In this document: positions 17,800 to 26,783 of the stretch, piece by piece
Numbering within the stretch: the stretch's first letter is position 1
Layout: each line of letters opens with the position of its first letter
The notes under the pieces: model-generated
The model's input: only the letters and a program-made list of their open reading frames with translations
What the model was told of the DNA's origin: nothing
Database searches by the model: none
Translations under genes and position numbers: made by a program
Assembly: GCA_910586205.1 (NCBI GenBank)
Contig: CAJUGD010000018.1
Location: 1-64,000 of the forward strand
DNA: 64,000 nt
DNA from: an uncultured Lachnospiraceae bacterium
GTDB taxonomy: Bacteria > Bacillota > Clostridia > Lachnospirales > Lachnospiraceae
Reading direction: 5' to 3'

Positions 17800-17892
17800 C
17801 AAGAAGATAAAGATGGGAATAGGTATGTGCAGGACACAGGGGCCGCTGTAATGAGAGGAACGCTGAAAAAGCGGACTGCCATAAGCCTGGTA

Positions 17893-17936
17893 AGCAGAGT
17901 CCTTTGACGGGAACGGAAGGACTCTGCTGTTTTTTT
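17893..17936 (+). terminator. Strong terminator after the aminotransferase gene
   Basis: AGCAGAGTCCTT (17893-17904) pairs perfectly with AAGGACTCTGCT (17917-17928), then G and seven T. The preceding 90 bases after the stop codon hold nothing else I can identify. Confidence 0.92.
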
Positions 17937-18033
17937 GTCTAGAAACTCAGATATTATTTATGCTGTTGTTTGTGCAAAAAAGCCAGCTGGCTGACAGCCC
18001 ACCCCTTTTGTCAGACCAGGGTTGTCTTCGCTC

Positions 18034-18062
18034 TTTACATTTTGAGTTTCCTGCCCTATAAT
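18034..18062 (+). promoter_or_regulatory. Sigma-A promoter of gtrA-yfhO-argH
   Basis: TTTACA (18034-18039) and TATAAT (18057-18062) are 17 bases apart, about 40 bases upstream of the GtrA start. Confidence 0.8.
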
Positions 18063-18103
18063 ACAATAGATTGTGAAGTATTAGGGTGAAAGGAATAAAA
18101 CAG

Positions 18104-18532
18104 ATGAAACGGTTGTGGATCAATCTGCAGAAAAAGCTGCTGAATTTTGAATCTGTTTCTTACTTTATTTTTGGTGTACTGACTACCCTGGTAGATTGGA
18201 TCAGCTACCGGGTCATGACCAGGTGGTGGGGAATCGATTATAAGGCAGCAACAGCATGGTCGTGGGCAGCGGCAGTGATATTTGCCTTTATTACCAACAA
18301 GCTGTTTGTGTTTCAGAGCCGGAGTTTAAAGCCAAAAGATGTGTGGTCGGAGTTTGTGCCTTTTGTGGTTTGTAGGATTGTCACATTATTGTTTACCCTG
18401 GCAGCTATGGTGGCCATGGTGGACGGTATGGGTATCCGGCAGGATTTTATCTGTAAGGTCGTGGTATCAGGAATTTCACTGGTGCTGAATTATGTGCTGA
18501 GCAAATGGGTGGTATTTAGAAAAGTATCATAA
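18104..18532 (+). CDS. GtrA family membrane protein (polyprenyl-P-sugar flippase type)
   Basis: This 142-residue protein has four transmembrane helices and the GtrA pattern: VSYFIFGVLTTLVDWISYRV, then a central AFITNKLFVFQSR motif, and a terminal NYVLSKWVVFRK. GtrA proteins are thought to flip undecaprenyl-phosphate-linked sugars across the membrane. A GTG at 18086 is possible, but the ATG at 18104 is better placed behind AAAGGA. The next gene, a YfhO-type membrane protein, starts 13 bases later, so the pair probably decorates a cell-surface polymer. Confidence 0.9.
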   Translation: MKRLWINLQKKLLNFESVSYFIFGVLTTLVDWISYRVMTRWWGIDYKAATAWSWAAAVIFAFITNKLFVFQSRSLKPKDVWSEFVPFVVCRIVTLLFTLAAMVAMVDGMGIRQDFICKVVVSGISLVLNYVLSKWVVFRKVS

Positions 18533-18545
18533 GGAGAGGCCGGAT

Positions 18546-21500
18546 ATGGAACATGAAGATATTAACCGGATTACGAAAGAATTAGAGGGCTTGCTTATGA
18601 TGAATGAGAAAACAGCTTCGGTTAAAGATAAGGAGCAGAATCTGGAAGGGCAGCAGGACTGGAAAGACCAGGAGAGCTTTTCGGAAGCATCAGGAAATTT
18701 GGAGGAGGATTCAGAGCTTTTGGAGGAGATTCCAGGAGAATTTCAGGAAAGCTCTGAGCTTTTGGATGAAGCAGCAGATGATTTGCCAGAAGATCCAGAG
18801 GCTTTTCAGGAAGAAATGGGCTGGGAGGATTGGGAGGAGGACAGGGATCCAGGCTCCCGAAAGTGGACTCTTGTGCGGCCCTGGGACGGTTTGGTGGTGG
18901 CATTTCTTGCGCCGATGATTATTATGCTGATTATTTTTGCTCAGAGAGGGATCTTTCCCTTTGGGGAGGAATCCTTTCTGAGAACAGATATGTACCACCA
19001 ATATGCGCCGTTTTTTTCGGAGTTCCGCAATAAGCTTGCACAAGGGGAGAGCCTTTTGTATAGCTGGAATGTGGGTATGGGGGTGAATTTTTCCGCTCTT
19101 TACGCCTACTATCTGGCAAGCCCTTTAAACTGGCTTCTGGTTTTGTGCCCGGAAAAGCTGGTTATCGAGTTTATGACCTATATGATTGTGCTGAAAACCG
19201 GGTTGTCAGGGCTTTCCATGGCTTATTATCTGCGCAGGCATTGCAGGAGCCAGAATTTTGGGATTGCATTTTTTGCTATGTTTTATGCGCTTTCCGGGTA
19301 TATGGCGGCTTATAGCTGGAATATTATGTGGCTGGACTGCATTATCCTTTTTCCGCTGATTATGTTGGGACTGGAGATATTAGTCAAGGAAGGAAAGGGG
19401 CTGCTGTACTGTGTGTCCCTGGGCTGCTCCATTCTTTCTAATTATTATATTTCTATTATGACCTGCATTTTTATGGTGCTGTATTTTGCGGCTTTGATGG
19501 TGATGGAAAAACAGATGACCGGAAGGAAATGGATCAGCCGGTGCGGATTGTTTGCCTTGTATTCGCTTCTGGCCGGCGGTTTGGCAGCGCTGGTGCTCTT
19601 GCCGGAAATTCATGCGTTGATGCTGACCGCATCCGGACAATTTAACTTTCCTAAGCTTCAGGAACCATATTTTTCGATTTTTGATATGGCGGCCCGCCAT
19701 ATGGGAAATGTGGAGACGGAGATTGGTCTGGACCATTGGCCTAATATTTACTGCGGGGTGGCAGTGCTGCTTTTGCTTCCCCTGTATCTGGCAGCAAAAA
19801 GGATATCCGGGAAGGAAAAGGTGGTTTACAGTTTTCTGCTGTTGTTTTTCTTTGCCAGCTTTTCTGTCAATGTGCTGAATTTTATCTGGCATGGGTTTCA
19901 TTTTCCCAACAGCCTTCCATGCCGTCAGTCTTATATTTATATTTTCTTGGTTCTGGTGATGTGCTGTAAGGCTTATCTTCATTTGGGGGAAACACCCTGG
20001 CGCCATATACTGATTGCTTTTTGGGGAGCAGTAGGATTTGTGGTACTGGCACAGAAGTTAGTAAAGCAGGAGCATTTTCACTTTACGGTGTTTTATGTGG
20101 CAATTCTGTTTTTAGCTTTTTATCTCGGGATAATTTGGCTGTACCAAAAAGGGCGGCGTTTTGAGAACCGGGCAATGCTGCTGGCTCTTTTTCTGGTTTC
20201 CATTGAATCGGCGGTAAATATGACGGTTACCAGTGTTACCACCACCAGCAGGACAGCTTATATCAGCGACAATGAGGCAGTGAGGAAGCTGGTGGATTCG
20301 GTTCTGCCTGCAGACAAGTTTTTCCGGATGGAAAAGGTGACACGCAAGACAAAGAATGACGGCGCCTGGATGAATTTCCCTTCTGTTTCCTTGTTTTCTT
20401 CCACAGCCAATGCAGACTTGACAAAGCTGTTTAAAAAGCTGGGCTGCGAGAGTTCTACCAATGCATACAGCATTACAGGGAGTACGCCCTTAGTGGACAT
20501 GCTGTTTGCCGTGGAATATGGAATTTATTCAGAGGATCCGGAGGATACGGGGCTTCGGGAGTTTATGGCCCGGGAGGACGAGACGACCTTGTATCGGAAC
20601 CGGTATACGCTTCCTTTAGGTTTTTTGGTTTCAGATGATTTTCAGAGGCAGTGGGATCTGGAATTGGGAAATCCCGCGGACGTGCAGAACAGTTTGGCAG
20701 ACTGTGTGGGTGCAGAGAATGTGCTGAACATGGTGATGGATGTGAGCGGGACGGGAAAAGAGCTTACTTTTTACCCTGAGACCGGAGGAGAATACTATGC
20801 TTATGTGGGAGACACCAGGGTCGAGAAGGTGACGGTTTCCAGTTGGAAAGGAACAAAGACCTATAATAATGTAAACAGAGGATATCTTTTGGAATTGGGA
20901 TATTGTACGGCAGGAGAACCTGTTACTCTCACCACAGACGACAATACAGACGGCATATGGGCGGATGTGTATCAGATTTCCGAGACAGGGCTGGCTCAGA
21001 TCCATGAAAAACTTTCTCAGACGCCATGGGAGCTGACAAGCTGGAAGGAAACCTACCTGGAGGGAAAGATTACGGCAAAGCGCCCGGGAGTGATGCTTAC
21101 GACCATTCCTTATGACAAGGGATGGACCATTCTTGTGGACGGCGAGAAACAGATGCCGACAAAAATGCTGGGTGCGTTTCTCGGAGTGCCTTTGACGGGG
21201 GGAGAACATGTGATTGCCATGAGCTATCAGCCGGAAGGGCTGACAGAGGGCTGGATGATCAGTGCAGGAGCAGTGATCCTATTGATTGGGCTCGAGGCAG
21301 GAAGCTGGTTTTGGAGACGAAGGAAGCGTGAGTGGGAAGAAAATGAAGAAGAATATCAGGAAGATGAGGATTCTCAGGCAGACATAGAAGATGATAGGGA
21401 GGATAGAGGGGGTCTGGCAGTTGATGAAACAGACGTGGAAGATAAGGATTGCCAGATAGAGGAAGAAAAGGGATTTGACGAGAAGGGCAAAACAGGAGAA

Positions 21501-21548
21501 AAACACATAGATAACAACAAACAACAAGGAGCGTGTGAACAGTTATGA
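18546..21548 (+). CDS. YfhO family membrane protein (GT-C-like surface glycosylation)
   Basis: This is a 1000-residue polytopic protein with about 12 transmembrane helices. It begins with a Glu-rich cytoplasmic region of about 110 residues and ends with a very acidic tail of about 75 residues (Glu/Asp/Lys). The YfhO family hallmarks are the first loop RTDMYHQYAPFFSEFRNKL and the C-terminal lumenal domain with TTIPYDKGWTILVDGEKQ. In Bacillus and Listeria YfhO proteins glycosylate lipoteichoic acid, working with a GtrA-like flippase and a CsbB-type transferase. The neighbouring GtrA supports the same role here. The acidic ends are longer than in relatives I know. Its TGA stop overlaps the argH ATG (ATGA). 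Confidence 0.88.
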   Translation: MEHEDINRITKELEGLLMMNEKTASVKDKEQNLEGQQDWKDQESFSEASGNLEEDSELLEEIPGEFQESSELLDEAADDLPEDPEAFQEEMGWEDWEEDRDPGSRKWTLVRPWDGLVVAFLAPMIIMLIIFAQRGIFPFGEESFLRTDMYHQYAPFFSEFRNKLAQGESLLYSWNVGMGVNFSALYAYYLASPLNWLLVLCPEKLVIEFMTYMIVLKTGLSGLSMAYYLRRHCRSQNFGIAFFAMFYALSGYMAAYSWNIMWLDCIILFPLIMLGLEILVKEGKGLLYCVSLGCSILSNYYISIMTCIFMVLYFAALMVMEKQMTGRKWISRCGLFALYSLLAGGLAALVLLPEIHALMLTASGQFNFPKLQEPYFSIFDMAARHMGNVETEIGLDHWPNIYCGVAVLLLLPLYLAAKRISGKEKVVYSFLLLFFFASFSVNVLNFIWHGFHFPNSLPCRQSYIYIFLVLVMCCKAYLHLGETPWRHILIAFWGAVGFVVLAQKLVKQEHFHFTVFYVAILFLAFYLGIIWLYQKGRRFENRAMLLALFLVSIESAVNMTVTSVTTTSRTAYISDNEAVRKLVDSVLPADKFFRMEKVTRKTKNDGAWMNFPSVSLFSSTANADLTKLFKKLGCESSTNAYSITGSTPLVDMLFAVEYGIYSEDPEDTGLREFMAREDETTLYRNRYTLPLGFLVSDDFQRQWDLELGNPADVQNSLADCVGAENVLNMVMDVSGTGKELTFYPETGGEYYAYVGDTRVEKVTVSSWKGTKTYNNVNRGYLLELGYCTAGEPVTLTTDDNTDGIWADVYQISETGLAQIHEKLSQTPWELTSWKETYLEGKITAKRPGVMLTTIPYDKGWTILVDGEKQMPTKMLGAFLGVPLTGGEHVIAMSYQPEGLTEGWMISAGAVILLIGLEAGSWFWRRRKREWEENEEEYQEDEDSQADIEDDREDRGGLAVDETDVEDKDCQIEEEKGFDEKGKTGEKHIDNNKQQGACEQL

Positions 21549-22912
21549 AGCTTTGGGGCGGACGTTTTACAAAAGAAGAAAACCAGCTGGTACACAATTT
21601 TAATGAATCCCTGTCCTTTGACCGGAAATTTTACCGGCAGGATATAGAAGGCAGCATTGCCCATGTGACTATGTTGGCAAAGCAGGAGATTGTGTCAGAG
21701 GAAGATAAGGATGTTATTATCAGCGGATTAAAAGGAATCCTGGAGGATGTGGAAAAGGGAGTATTGGAGTTTTCCCCGGAATACGAAGATATCCACTCAT
21801 TTGTGGAGTCTAACCTGATAAAAAGAATCGGAGATGCCGGAAAGCGTCTGCACACCGGCCGCAGCCGCAATGACCAGGTGGCATTGGATATGAAGCTTTA
21901 CTGTCGGGATGAGATTGGGGAGATCGATGAGCTTTTAAAAGGGCTTTTAAAGGAGCTTCTGTATATTATGGAAGAAAATCTGGACACCTACATGCCTGGT
22001 TTTACCCATTTGCAGAAAGCTCAGCCCATTACCCTGGCCCATCATATAGGAGCTTATTTTGAAATGTTTTCCAGAGACAGAGGACGCCTGGAAGATATTC
22101 GGGATCGGATGAATCTGTGCCCTCTTGGCTCCGGTGCCCTGGCCGGCACCACCTATCCATTGGACCGGGATTACAGCGCCGCGCTTTTGGGGTTTGCAGG
22201 GCCTACCTTAAACAGTATGGATTCTGTGGCAGACCGGGATTATGTGATTGAGCTTTTGTCAGCATTGTCGATTATTGCCATGCATTTAAGCCGGTTCAGT
22301 GAGGAGATCATTCTCTGGAACAGCAATGAATACCGGTTTGTGGAGCTGGATGACGCTTACAGCACAGGCAGCAGCATTATGCCCCAGAAAAAGAATCCGG
22401 ATATTGCTGAGCTGGTACGGGGCAAGACCGGGAGAGTCTATGGGGCGCTGATGTCGCTTCTGACCACCATGAAGGGGCTGCCTCTTGCTTACAACAAGGA
22501 CATGCAGGAAGATAAGGAGATGACCTTTGATGCGATTGATACAGTAAAGGGATGTCTGGCCTTGTTTACGGGCATGATTAAAACCATGTCCTTTAGGAAG
22601 GATGTAATGGAGGCAAGTGCCAGGAATGGATTTACCAATGCCACGGATGCTGCAGACTATCTGGTTAATCACGGGGTTCCCTTCCGGGATGCTCATGGGA
22701 TTGTGGGGCAGCTTGTGCTGTATTGTCTGGAAAAAGGGATTGGGCTGGATGATTTGACGCTGGAGGAGTTTTGTGCAGTGAGCCCCGTATTTGAGGAAGA
22801 CATTTTTCAGGCTGTCAGCATGAAGACGTGTGTGGAGAAAAGGAGGACCTTGGGAGCGCCGGGACAGGAAGCCATGAAGAAGGTTATTGAGATATATAAA
22901 AAGCAGCTTTAA
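21545..22912 (+). CDS. argH: Argininosuccinate lyase
   Basis: ArgH cleaves argininosuccinate to arginine and fumarate in the cytoplasm, the last step of arginine synthesis. The fumarase/lyase signature SSIMPQKKNPD is present, as are the N-terminal KLWGGRFTKE and HTGRSRNDQVALDMKLY motifs. Length 455 is usual. The ATG overlaps the yfhO stop as ATGA. The nearest purine-rich site is AAGGAG about 13 bases away, so translation is probably coupled to yfhO. No other arginine genes are nearby, and the link with a surface-glycosylation protein is unexpected. Confidence 0.97.
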   Translation: MKLWGGRFTKEENQLVHNFNESLSFDRKFYRQDIEGSIAHVTMLAKQEIVSEEDKDVIISGLKGILEDVEKGVLEFSPEYEDIHSFVESNLIKRIGDAGKRLHTGRSRNDQVALDMKLYCRDEIGEIDELLKGLLKELLYIMEENLDTYMPGFTHLQKAQPITLAHHIGAYFEMFSRDRGRLEDIRDRMNLCPLGSGALAGTTYPLDRDYSAALLGFAGPTLNSMDSVADRDYVIELLSALSIIAMHLSRFSEEIILWNSNEYRFVELDDAYSTGSSIMPQKKNPDIAELVRGKTGRVYGALMSLLTTMKGLPLAYNKDMQEDKEMTFDAIDTVKGCLALFTGMIKTMSFRKDVMEASARNGFTNATDAADYLVNHGVPFRDAHGIVGQLVLYCLEKGIGLDDLTLEEFCAVSPVFEEDIFQAVSMKTCVEKRRTLGAPGQEAMKKVIEIYKKQL

Positions 22913-22918
22913 AGAAAA

Positions 22919-22952
22919 CAGGCAGGGCGGAGGAAAGAAACCGTCCTGCCTG
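22919..22952. terminator. Bidirectional terminator between argH and the 3D-domain gene
   Basis: CAGGCAGGGCGG (22919-22930) pairs with CCGTCCTGCCTG (22941-22952) with one G-T pair. A T-rich stretch follows on the plus strand, and it lies just past the stop of the converging gene. Confidence 0.8.
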
Positions 22953-22956
22953 AATT

Positions 22957-23724
22957 TTACTTTACTAAAAAGACTTCCATGGAGCGGCTTCCGTGGCTGG
23001 ACGCCTGTGCGTGGGTGTCATAGAAAATATCCACATGCTTTCCTTTAACGGCTCCCCCGCAGTCTTCAGCCGTGTAAATGATGCCGTTTATCATCAGCTT
23101 TGTTCCGTAGGGGATGACCTTGGGATCCACGGCAATGGTGTGGTTGGAGCGGGGAACAGCGCCTGTGCTGGTACTTTTTCCTCCATACTTTCCACAGCAT
23201 TTGCGGCAGGGACAGTAGCCTGTGGTGCGGAACATCCCCAAAGACTGAAAGACAGGGGAAGCCTCTGCCTGAACAGTTTCTTTGGCTTTTTCTTCTTCCT
23301 CTCGTTTTTTCAGCTCCGCCTGGGCAGCTTCGCCTTTAGCGTAGGAGTGGGTGTTGGAGAATTTTTTACCGTCAACCCATCCCTCGATCTGATAGATCCC
23401 GTCAGGATAGGAATCCCAGTCTACATTAATGCGGAAGCCATGTTGGCCGTTCCCGATTTCATTTTCCTTTAAATCGTCCCGGTAGACAGCGGCAATGGGC
23501 CGGAAATCCCCTACTACCTGGGAAGTATCCTGGTTGGTAATGGTTACGCGGACAGGAACTGCCGTGTTGGGCTCAGAGGATTTCCACCCCCATCCTACAA
23601 TGGCGTTACCGTCCATTGTGTCAAAATATCCGTCAGGAAGTTCTCCATATGTGATACCAGCGCTGCTCTGCAGCAGTATTATCATTAGAATCAGGCATGT
23701 CCACAATGATTTACTTTTTAACAT
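22957..23724 (-). CDS. Secreted 3D-domain protein (probable cell-wall hydrolase)
   Basis: A signal peptide covers residues 1-27. A beta-rich, Bacterial-Ig-like segment follows (about 28-125, with GWGWKSSEP and IEGWVDGK), then a charged coiled linker. A C-terminal 3D domain spans about 165-255 with the three conserved aspartates (TIAVDPKVIPYGT, AEDCGGAVKGKHVDIFYDT). A Cys-rich TTGYCPCRKCCGKYGG precedes it. 3D domains carry lytic transglycosylase-type activity in MltA- and Rpf-like proteins. It is a paralogue of the gene at 24109, which has the same domain but a different N-terminal half. Confidence 0.88.
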   Translation of the reverse strand: MLKSKSLWTCLILMIILLQSSAGITYGELPDGYFDTMDGNAIVGWGWKSSEPNTAVPVRVTITNQDTSQVVGDFRPIAAVYRDDLKENEIGNGQHGFRINVDWDSYPDGIYQIEGWVDGKKFSNTHSYAKGEAAQAELKKREEEEKAKETVQAEASPVFQSLGMFRTTGYCPCRKCCGKYGGKSTSTGAVPRSNHTIAVDPKVIPYGTKLMINGIIYTAEDCGGAVKGKHVDIFYDTHAQASSHGSRSMEVFLVK

Positions 23725-24012
23725 CCTATTACTCCTTTCTTGTTATGTGATAAAAAGAAATAGAAAATTCACACACTCTAAATATATGTAACAGAAATGT
23801 AATATATGAACAGAAATGCCTGTTTTATCCAAATGGAGAGGGATAGGATGTAAAATGATAAAATAGGAAAGATTCAGATTTTCAGATTTATCTTAGCAAA
23901 GACAACAAGCCAAGGCAGGGCCGGACAGACTTGGAGATGACGGCTTTTTGGTGCTCCTTGTGTGTGCAGGGGGGGATGCGGATAATAGAAACAGCAGGAA
24001 AGCAGACACGCT

Positions 24013-24078
24013 CTAAGGGGCTGTCTCGGGAAATAGCGGCTTTTGTCCTTGATATGTAAGAAGGAGACAGCCCCTTAG
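24013..24078. repeat. Short inverted-repeat element (MITE-like), 15-bp perfect ends
   Basis: CTAAGGGGCTGTCTC (24013-24027) and GAGACAGCCCCTTAG (24064-24078) are perfect reverse complements with 36 bases between. The ends resemble the GGGGCTGTCTC termini I associate with IS1182-type insertion sequences, and the outermost CTAA/TTAG could be a duplicated target. Neither side has a T-run, so it is not a normal terminator, although it lies 30 bases after the stop of the 24109 gene. The rest of the gap 23725-24108 is A/T-rich with no gene. Confidence 0.5.
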
Positions 24079-24108
24079 TCTGGTGATTATAATATAAAAT
24101 CAAGATGC

Positions 24109-24843
24109 CTAATACATTCTGAATACTTCCTGAGTCTGTCTGCCGTGGGATAAAGCATCCTCATGATTGTCATAATAAATATCAATATGATGTCCCACTA
24201 CGGCAGAGCCAATATCTTCTACTGTGTAGGTAACGTCGTCAATGATAAGCTGTGTTCCAATAGGGAACAGGGAAATATCGGCAGAAATGGTGTGACGGGC
24301 TTTGGGAACCGTCCCGGAATAGGTAAGTCCTAAGCCAGTTGAACATTTTTCACAGTTACAATAGCCTGTGGTAGTAAACATTCCCAGAGAAACAAGCTTT
24401 CTTGTGTCTTCGACTACCTCAACGGTTTTTTTAGGTTCATTGACCGTCTGTCCGCTTCCGCAGAGAATTACCGGAGAACGGCCTGGCGTGTCAGAGCCGG
24501 ACGAGGCTGCAGAAGGAGTCTCGCTGGAGATTCTCACATTGCCGGCAGATTCCGGGGTTTCTGACTTGTGGGGAGCTTGGGAGCTGACAGGGCCGCCTGG
24601 CTTTTGAGTATTATCTGAAGCCTGACTGCTGCCAGAACTGCCCGGCATCTGAGGGGCGTTTATCATTTCAGAACCCTTGGATACATCTAAAGCATTTACA
24701 TCATGGATTGTGCCGTCCACGGCGTTCCCCCCTCCGGGTACCTGAGCCGCCCATGCAGTCATGGAAAAGGCCATGGTTAGGAGAAGTACGGTTAAGACTA
24801 TGCAAATATGTGTTTTTCTACGGTTGCGGTACATCATGATCAC
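24109..24843 (-). CDS. Secreted 3D-domain protein (probable cell-wall hydrolase)
   Basis: An N-terminal signal peptide or anchor (residues about 10-32, cleavage after AWA) is followed by a Ser/Pro/Gly-rich disordered spacer to about residue 125. A 3D domain lies at about 150-244 with the aspartates of ISADISLFPIGT, VEDIGSAVVGHHIDIYYDN. The GYCNCEKCSTG cysteine motif precedes it. It was probably formed by duplication with the 22957 gene. It probably trims peptidoglycan. It diverges from the heat-shock operon. Confidence 0.86.
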   Translation of the reverse strand: MIMMYRNRRKTHICIVLTVLLLTMAFSMTAWAAQVPGGGNAVDGTIHDVNALDVSKGSEMINAPQMPGSSGSSQASDNTQKPGGPVSSQAPHKSETPESAGNVRISSETPSAASSGSDTPGRSPVILCGSGQTVNEPKKTVEVVEDTRKLVSLGMFTTTGYCNCEKCSTGLGLTYSGTVPKARHTISADISLFPIGTQLIIDDVTYTVEDIGSAVVGHHIDIYYDNHEDALSHGRQTQEVFRMY

Positions 24844-24933
24844 CTCGCATTCAAATAAATTTAATGATACATTTCCATTATATTACAAAAATGTTAAATG
24901 TCAAGATGGGGAAAAGTTTTTCTTGAAAACCTC

Positions 24934-24962
24934 TTGACAAATGACAGTAGGTAAAGTATATT
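24934..24962 (+). promoter_or_regulatory. Sigma-A promoter of the heat-shock operon
   Basis: TTGACA (24934-24939) and TATATT (24957-24962) have a 17-base spacer and lie directly upstream of the CIRCE operator. Confidence 0.9.
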
Positions 24963-24973
24963 ATTCACAGATG

Positions 24974-25000
24974 TTAGCACTCCTTAATGTTGAGTGCTAA
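24974..25000 (+). promoter_or_regulatory. CIRCE operator (HrcA binding site)
   Basis: TTAGCACTC and GAGTGCTAA are separated by nine bases, the exact CIRCE consensus. HrcA bound here blocks transcription of hrcA-grpE-dnaK-dnaJ until heat or misfolded protein titrates GroEL. Confidence 0.97.
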
Positions 25001-25021
25001 CAAATTCAAAAGGAGGCCGAC

Positions 25022-26071
25022 ATGGAGCTGGATGATAGAAAAGTCACCATATTAAAAGCCATCATCAAGACCTATTTGGAGACGGGAGAGCCGGTAGGTT
25101 CCAGAACCATTTCCAAATATACAGATTTAAAGCTGAGCTCCGCGACCATCCGCAATGAGATGTCTGATCTGGAGGAGATGGGTTACATTATTCAGCCTCA
25201 CACCTCTGCTGGAAGGATTCCTTCTGATAAGGGATATCGTTTCTATGTAGACCAGATTATGCAGGAAAAAGAACAGGAAGTGACAGAGGTCAAAGAGCTG
25301 ATGATCCGGCGGGTAGACCGGGTGGAGCTGATCTTAAAGAAGCTGGCTCAGCTTTTGGCAAAGAATACCAATTATGCGGCTATGATCAGCGGCCCTCAGT
25401 ATCACCGCAATAAGTTGAAATTCATTCAGCTTTCCCAGATGGATCCCCATAAGCTTTTGGTAGTTACTGTGGTGGAAGGCAATCTGATCCGCAACAAGGT
25501 TGTTGCAGTCCAGGAGGAGATCAGCCAGGAAGAACTTTTAAATCTGAATATTATGCTGAACAGCAGTCTTAACGGACTCACTATTGATGAGATCAATCTT
25601 GGGGTTATAAGCCGTCTGAAGGAACAGGCAGGCGTTCACAGCCAGGTGATTGACTTAGTACTTGGGGAGGTGGCTGCAGTGATTCAGGCAGATGAGGAAG
25701 ATCTGCAGATTTACACCAGCGGTGCGACCAACATTTTTAAATACCCGGAGCTCAGCGACGGAGAGAAAGCAAGTCAGCTTATCAGCGCACTAGAGCAAAA
25801 GGAGATGCTTCGGGAACTGATTACAGATGTGAACCAGACAGAAGAAGACAATGGTATCCAGGTATATATCGGTGAGGAGACGCCCCTTCAATCCATGAAG
25901 GACTGCAGTGTGGTGACAGCCAATTATGAGATGGGAGAAGGAATCCGCGGGACCATCGGCATTATCGGCCCGAAGCGGATGGATTATGAAAAGGTACTTG
26001 GCACCTTAAGGCACCTGATGCGGCAGTTGGATGCTACATTTAAACATGACAAGGATAATGAGGAAAGGTGA
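25022..26071 (+). CDS. hrcA: Heat-inducible transcription repressor HrcA
   Basis: HrcA binds CIRCE and needs GroEL for activity. The N-terminal winged helix has RKVTILKAIIKTYLETGEPV and the recognition helix SSATIRNEMSDLEEMGYI. The GAF-like effector core follows, with the conserved C-terminal NYEMGEGIRGTIGIIGPKRM. Length 349 is typical. The ribosome binding site is AAAGGAGG. It controls its own operon through the CIRCE 20 bases upstream. The groESL operon, another normal target, is not in the window. Confidence 0.97.
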   Translation: MELDDRKVTILKAIIKTYLETGEPVGSRTISKYTDLKLSSATIRNEMSDLEEMGYIIQPHTSAGRIPSDKGYRFYVDQIMQEKEQEVTEVKELMIRRVDRVELILKKLAQLLAKNTNYAAMISGPQYHRNKLKFIQLSQMDPHKLLVVTVVEGNLIRNKVVAVQEEISQEELLNLNIMLNSSLNGLTIDEINLGVISRLKEQAGVHSQVIDLVLGEVAAVIQADEEDLQIYTSGATNIFKYPELSDGEKASQLISALEQKEMLRELITDVNQTEEDNGIQVYIGEETPLQSMKDCSVVTANYEMGEGIRGTIGIIGPKRMDYEKVLGTLRHLMRQLDATFKHDKDNEER

Positions 26072-26076
26072 CAGAT

Positions 26077-26736
26077 ATGAGTAAAGATAAGATCAAGGAA
26101 GAACAGGAGGCTTCCGGCGGCAGACAGGATGAGGGAGCCGGGGAGGAGAAAATAGAGCAGGAGATGTCTCAGGAGGACATTTCAGGCGGAGAGGATTCTG
26201 AATCCTGGGAGGATAGTCCGGAGAAAGAGGACAGCCAGGACAAGGAGGCGGAGGAAAGTCCGGACCAGGCCGGTCAGGAGAAAAAGAAGGGAAAGCAGGA
26301 TCCTAGGGATGTGCAGATTGAAGAACTTCAGGACCGGCTTAAGAGACAGATGGCAGAGTTTGATAATTTCCGCAAGCGGACGGAAAAGGAAAAGTCCGCC
26401 ATGTATGAGGTGGGGGCCCGGGATATCATTGAAAAGATTCTTCCGGTTTTGGACAATTTTGAAAGAGGTTTAGCGGCTGTGCCTGAGGATTTAAAGGGAG
26501 GTTCCTTTGCCGAGGGTGTGGAGATGATCTATAAGCAGTTTATCAAGACACTGGAAGATGCCGGCGTGGAGGCCATCGAGGCAGTGGGGCAGCAGTTTAA
26601 CCCGGATCTTCACAACGCAGTCATGCATATTGACGATGAGGCATATGGAGAGAATGAGATTTCCCAGGAGCTTCAGAAAGGCTATAAATACCGGGGAACC
26701 GTGGTAAGACACAGCATGGTGCAGGTAGCAAATTAA
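26077..26736 (+). CDS. grpE: Nucleotide exchange factor GrpE
   Basis: GrpE releases ADP from DnaK. An acidic, Glu/Asp/Gln-rich N-terminal region of about 75 residues is followed by the long coiled coil (RLKRQMAEFDNFRKRTEKEK). The beta-wing domain ends with GYKYRGTVVRHSMVQVAN, typical of the family. A GTG at 26068 overlaps the hrcA stop, but the ATG at 26077 has better spacing from AAAGG. The acidic extension is longer than in many GrpE proteins but common in Lachnospiraceae. Confidence 0.96.
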   Translation: MSKDKIKEEQEASGGRQDEGAGEEKIEQEMSQEDISGGEDSESWEDSPEKEDSQDKEAEESPDQAGQEKKKGKQDPRDVQIEELQDRLKRQMAEFDNFRKRTEKEKSAMYEVGARDIIEKILPVLDNFERGLAAVPEDLKGGSFAEGVEMIYKQFIKTLEDAGVEAIEAVGQQFNPDLHNAVMHIDDEAYGENEISQELQKGYKYRGTVVRHSMVQVAN

Positions 26737-26783
26737 ATCAGCAATTACAATCAAATCGGAAAATATTTCAGGAGGAAAAAGCT

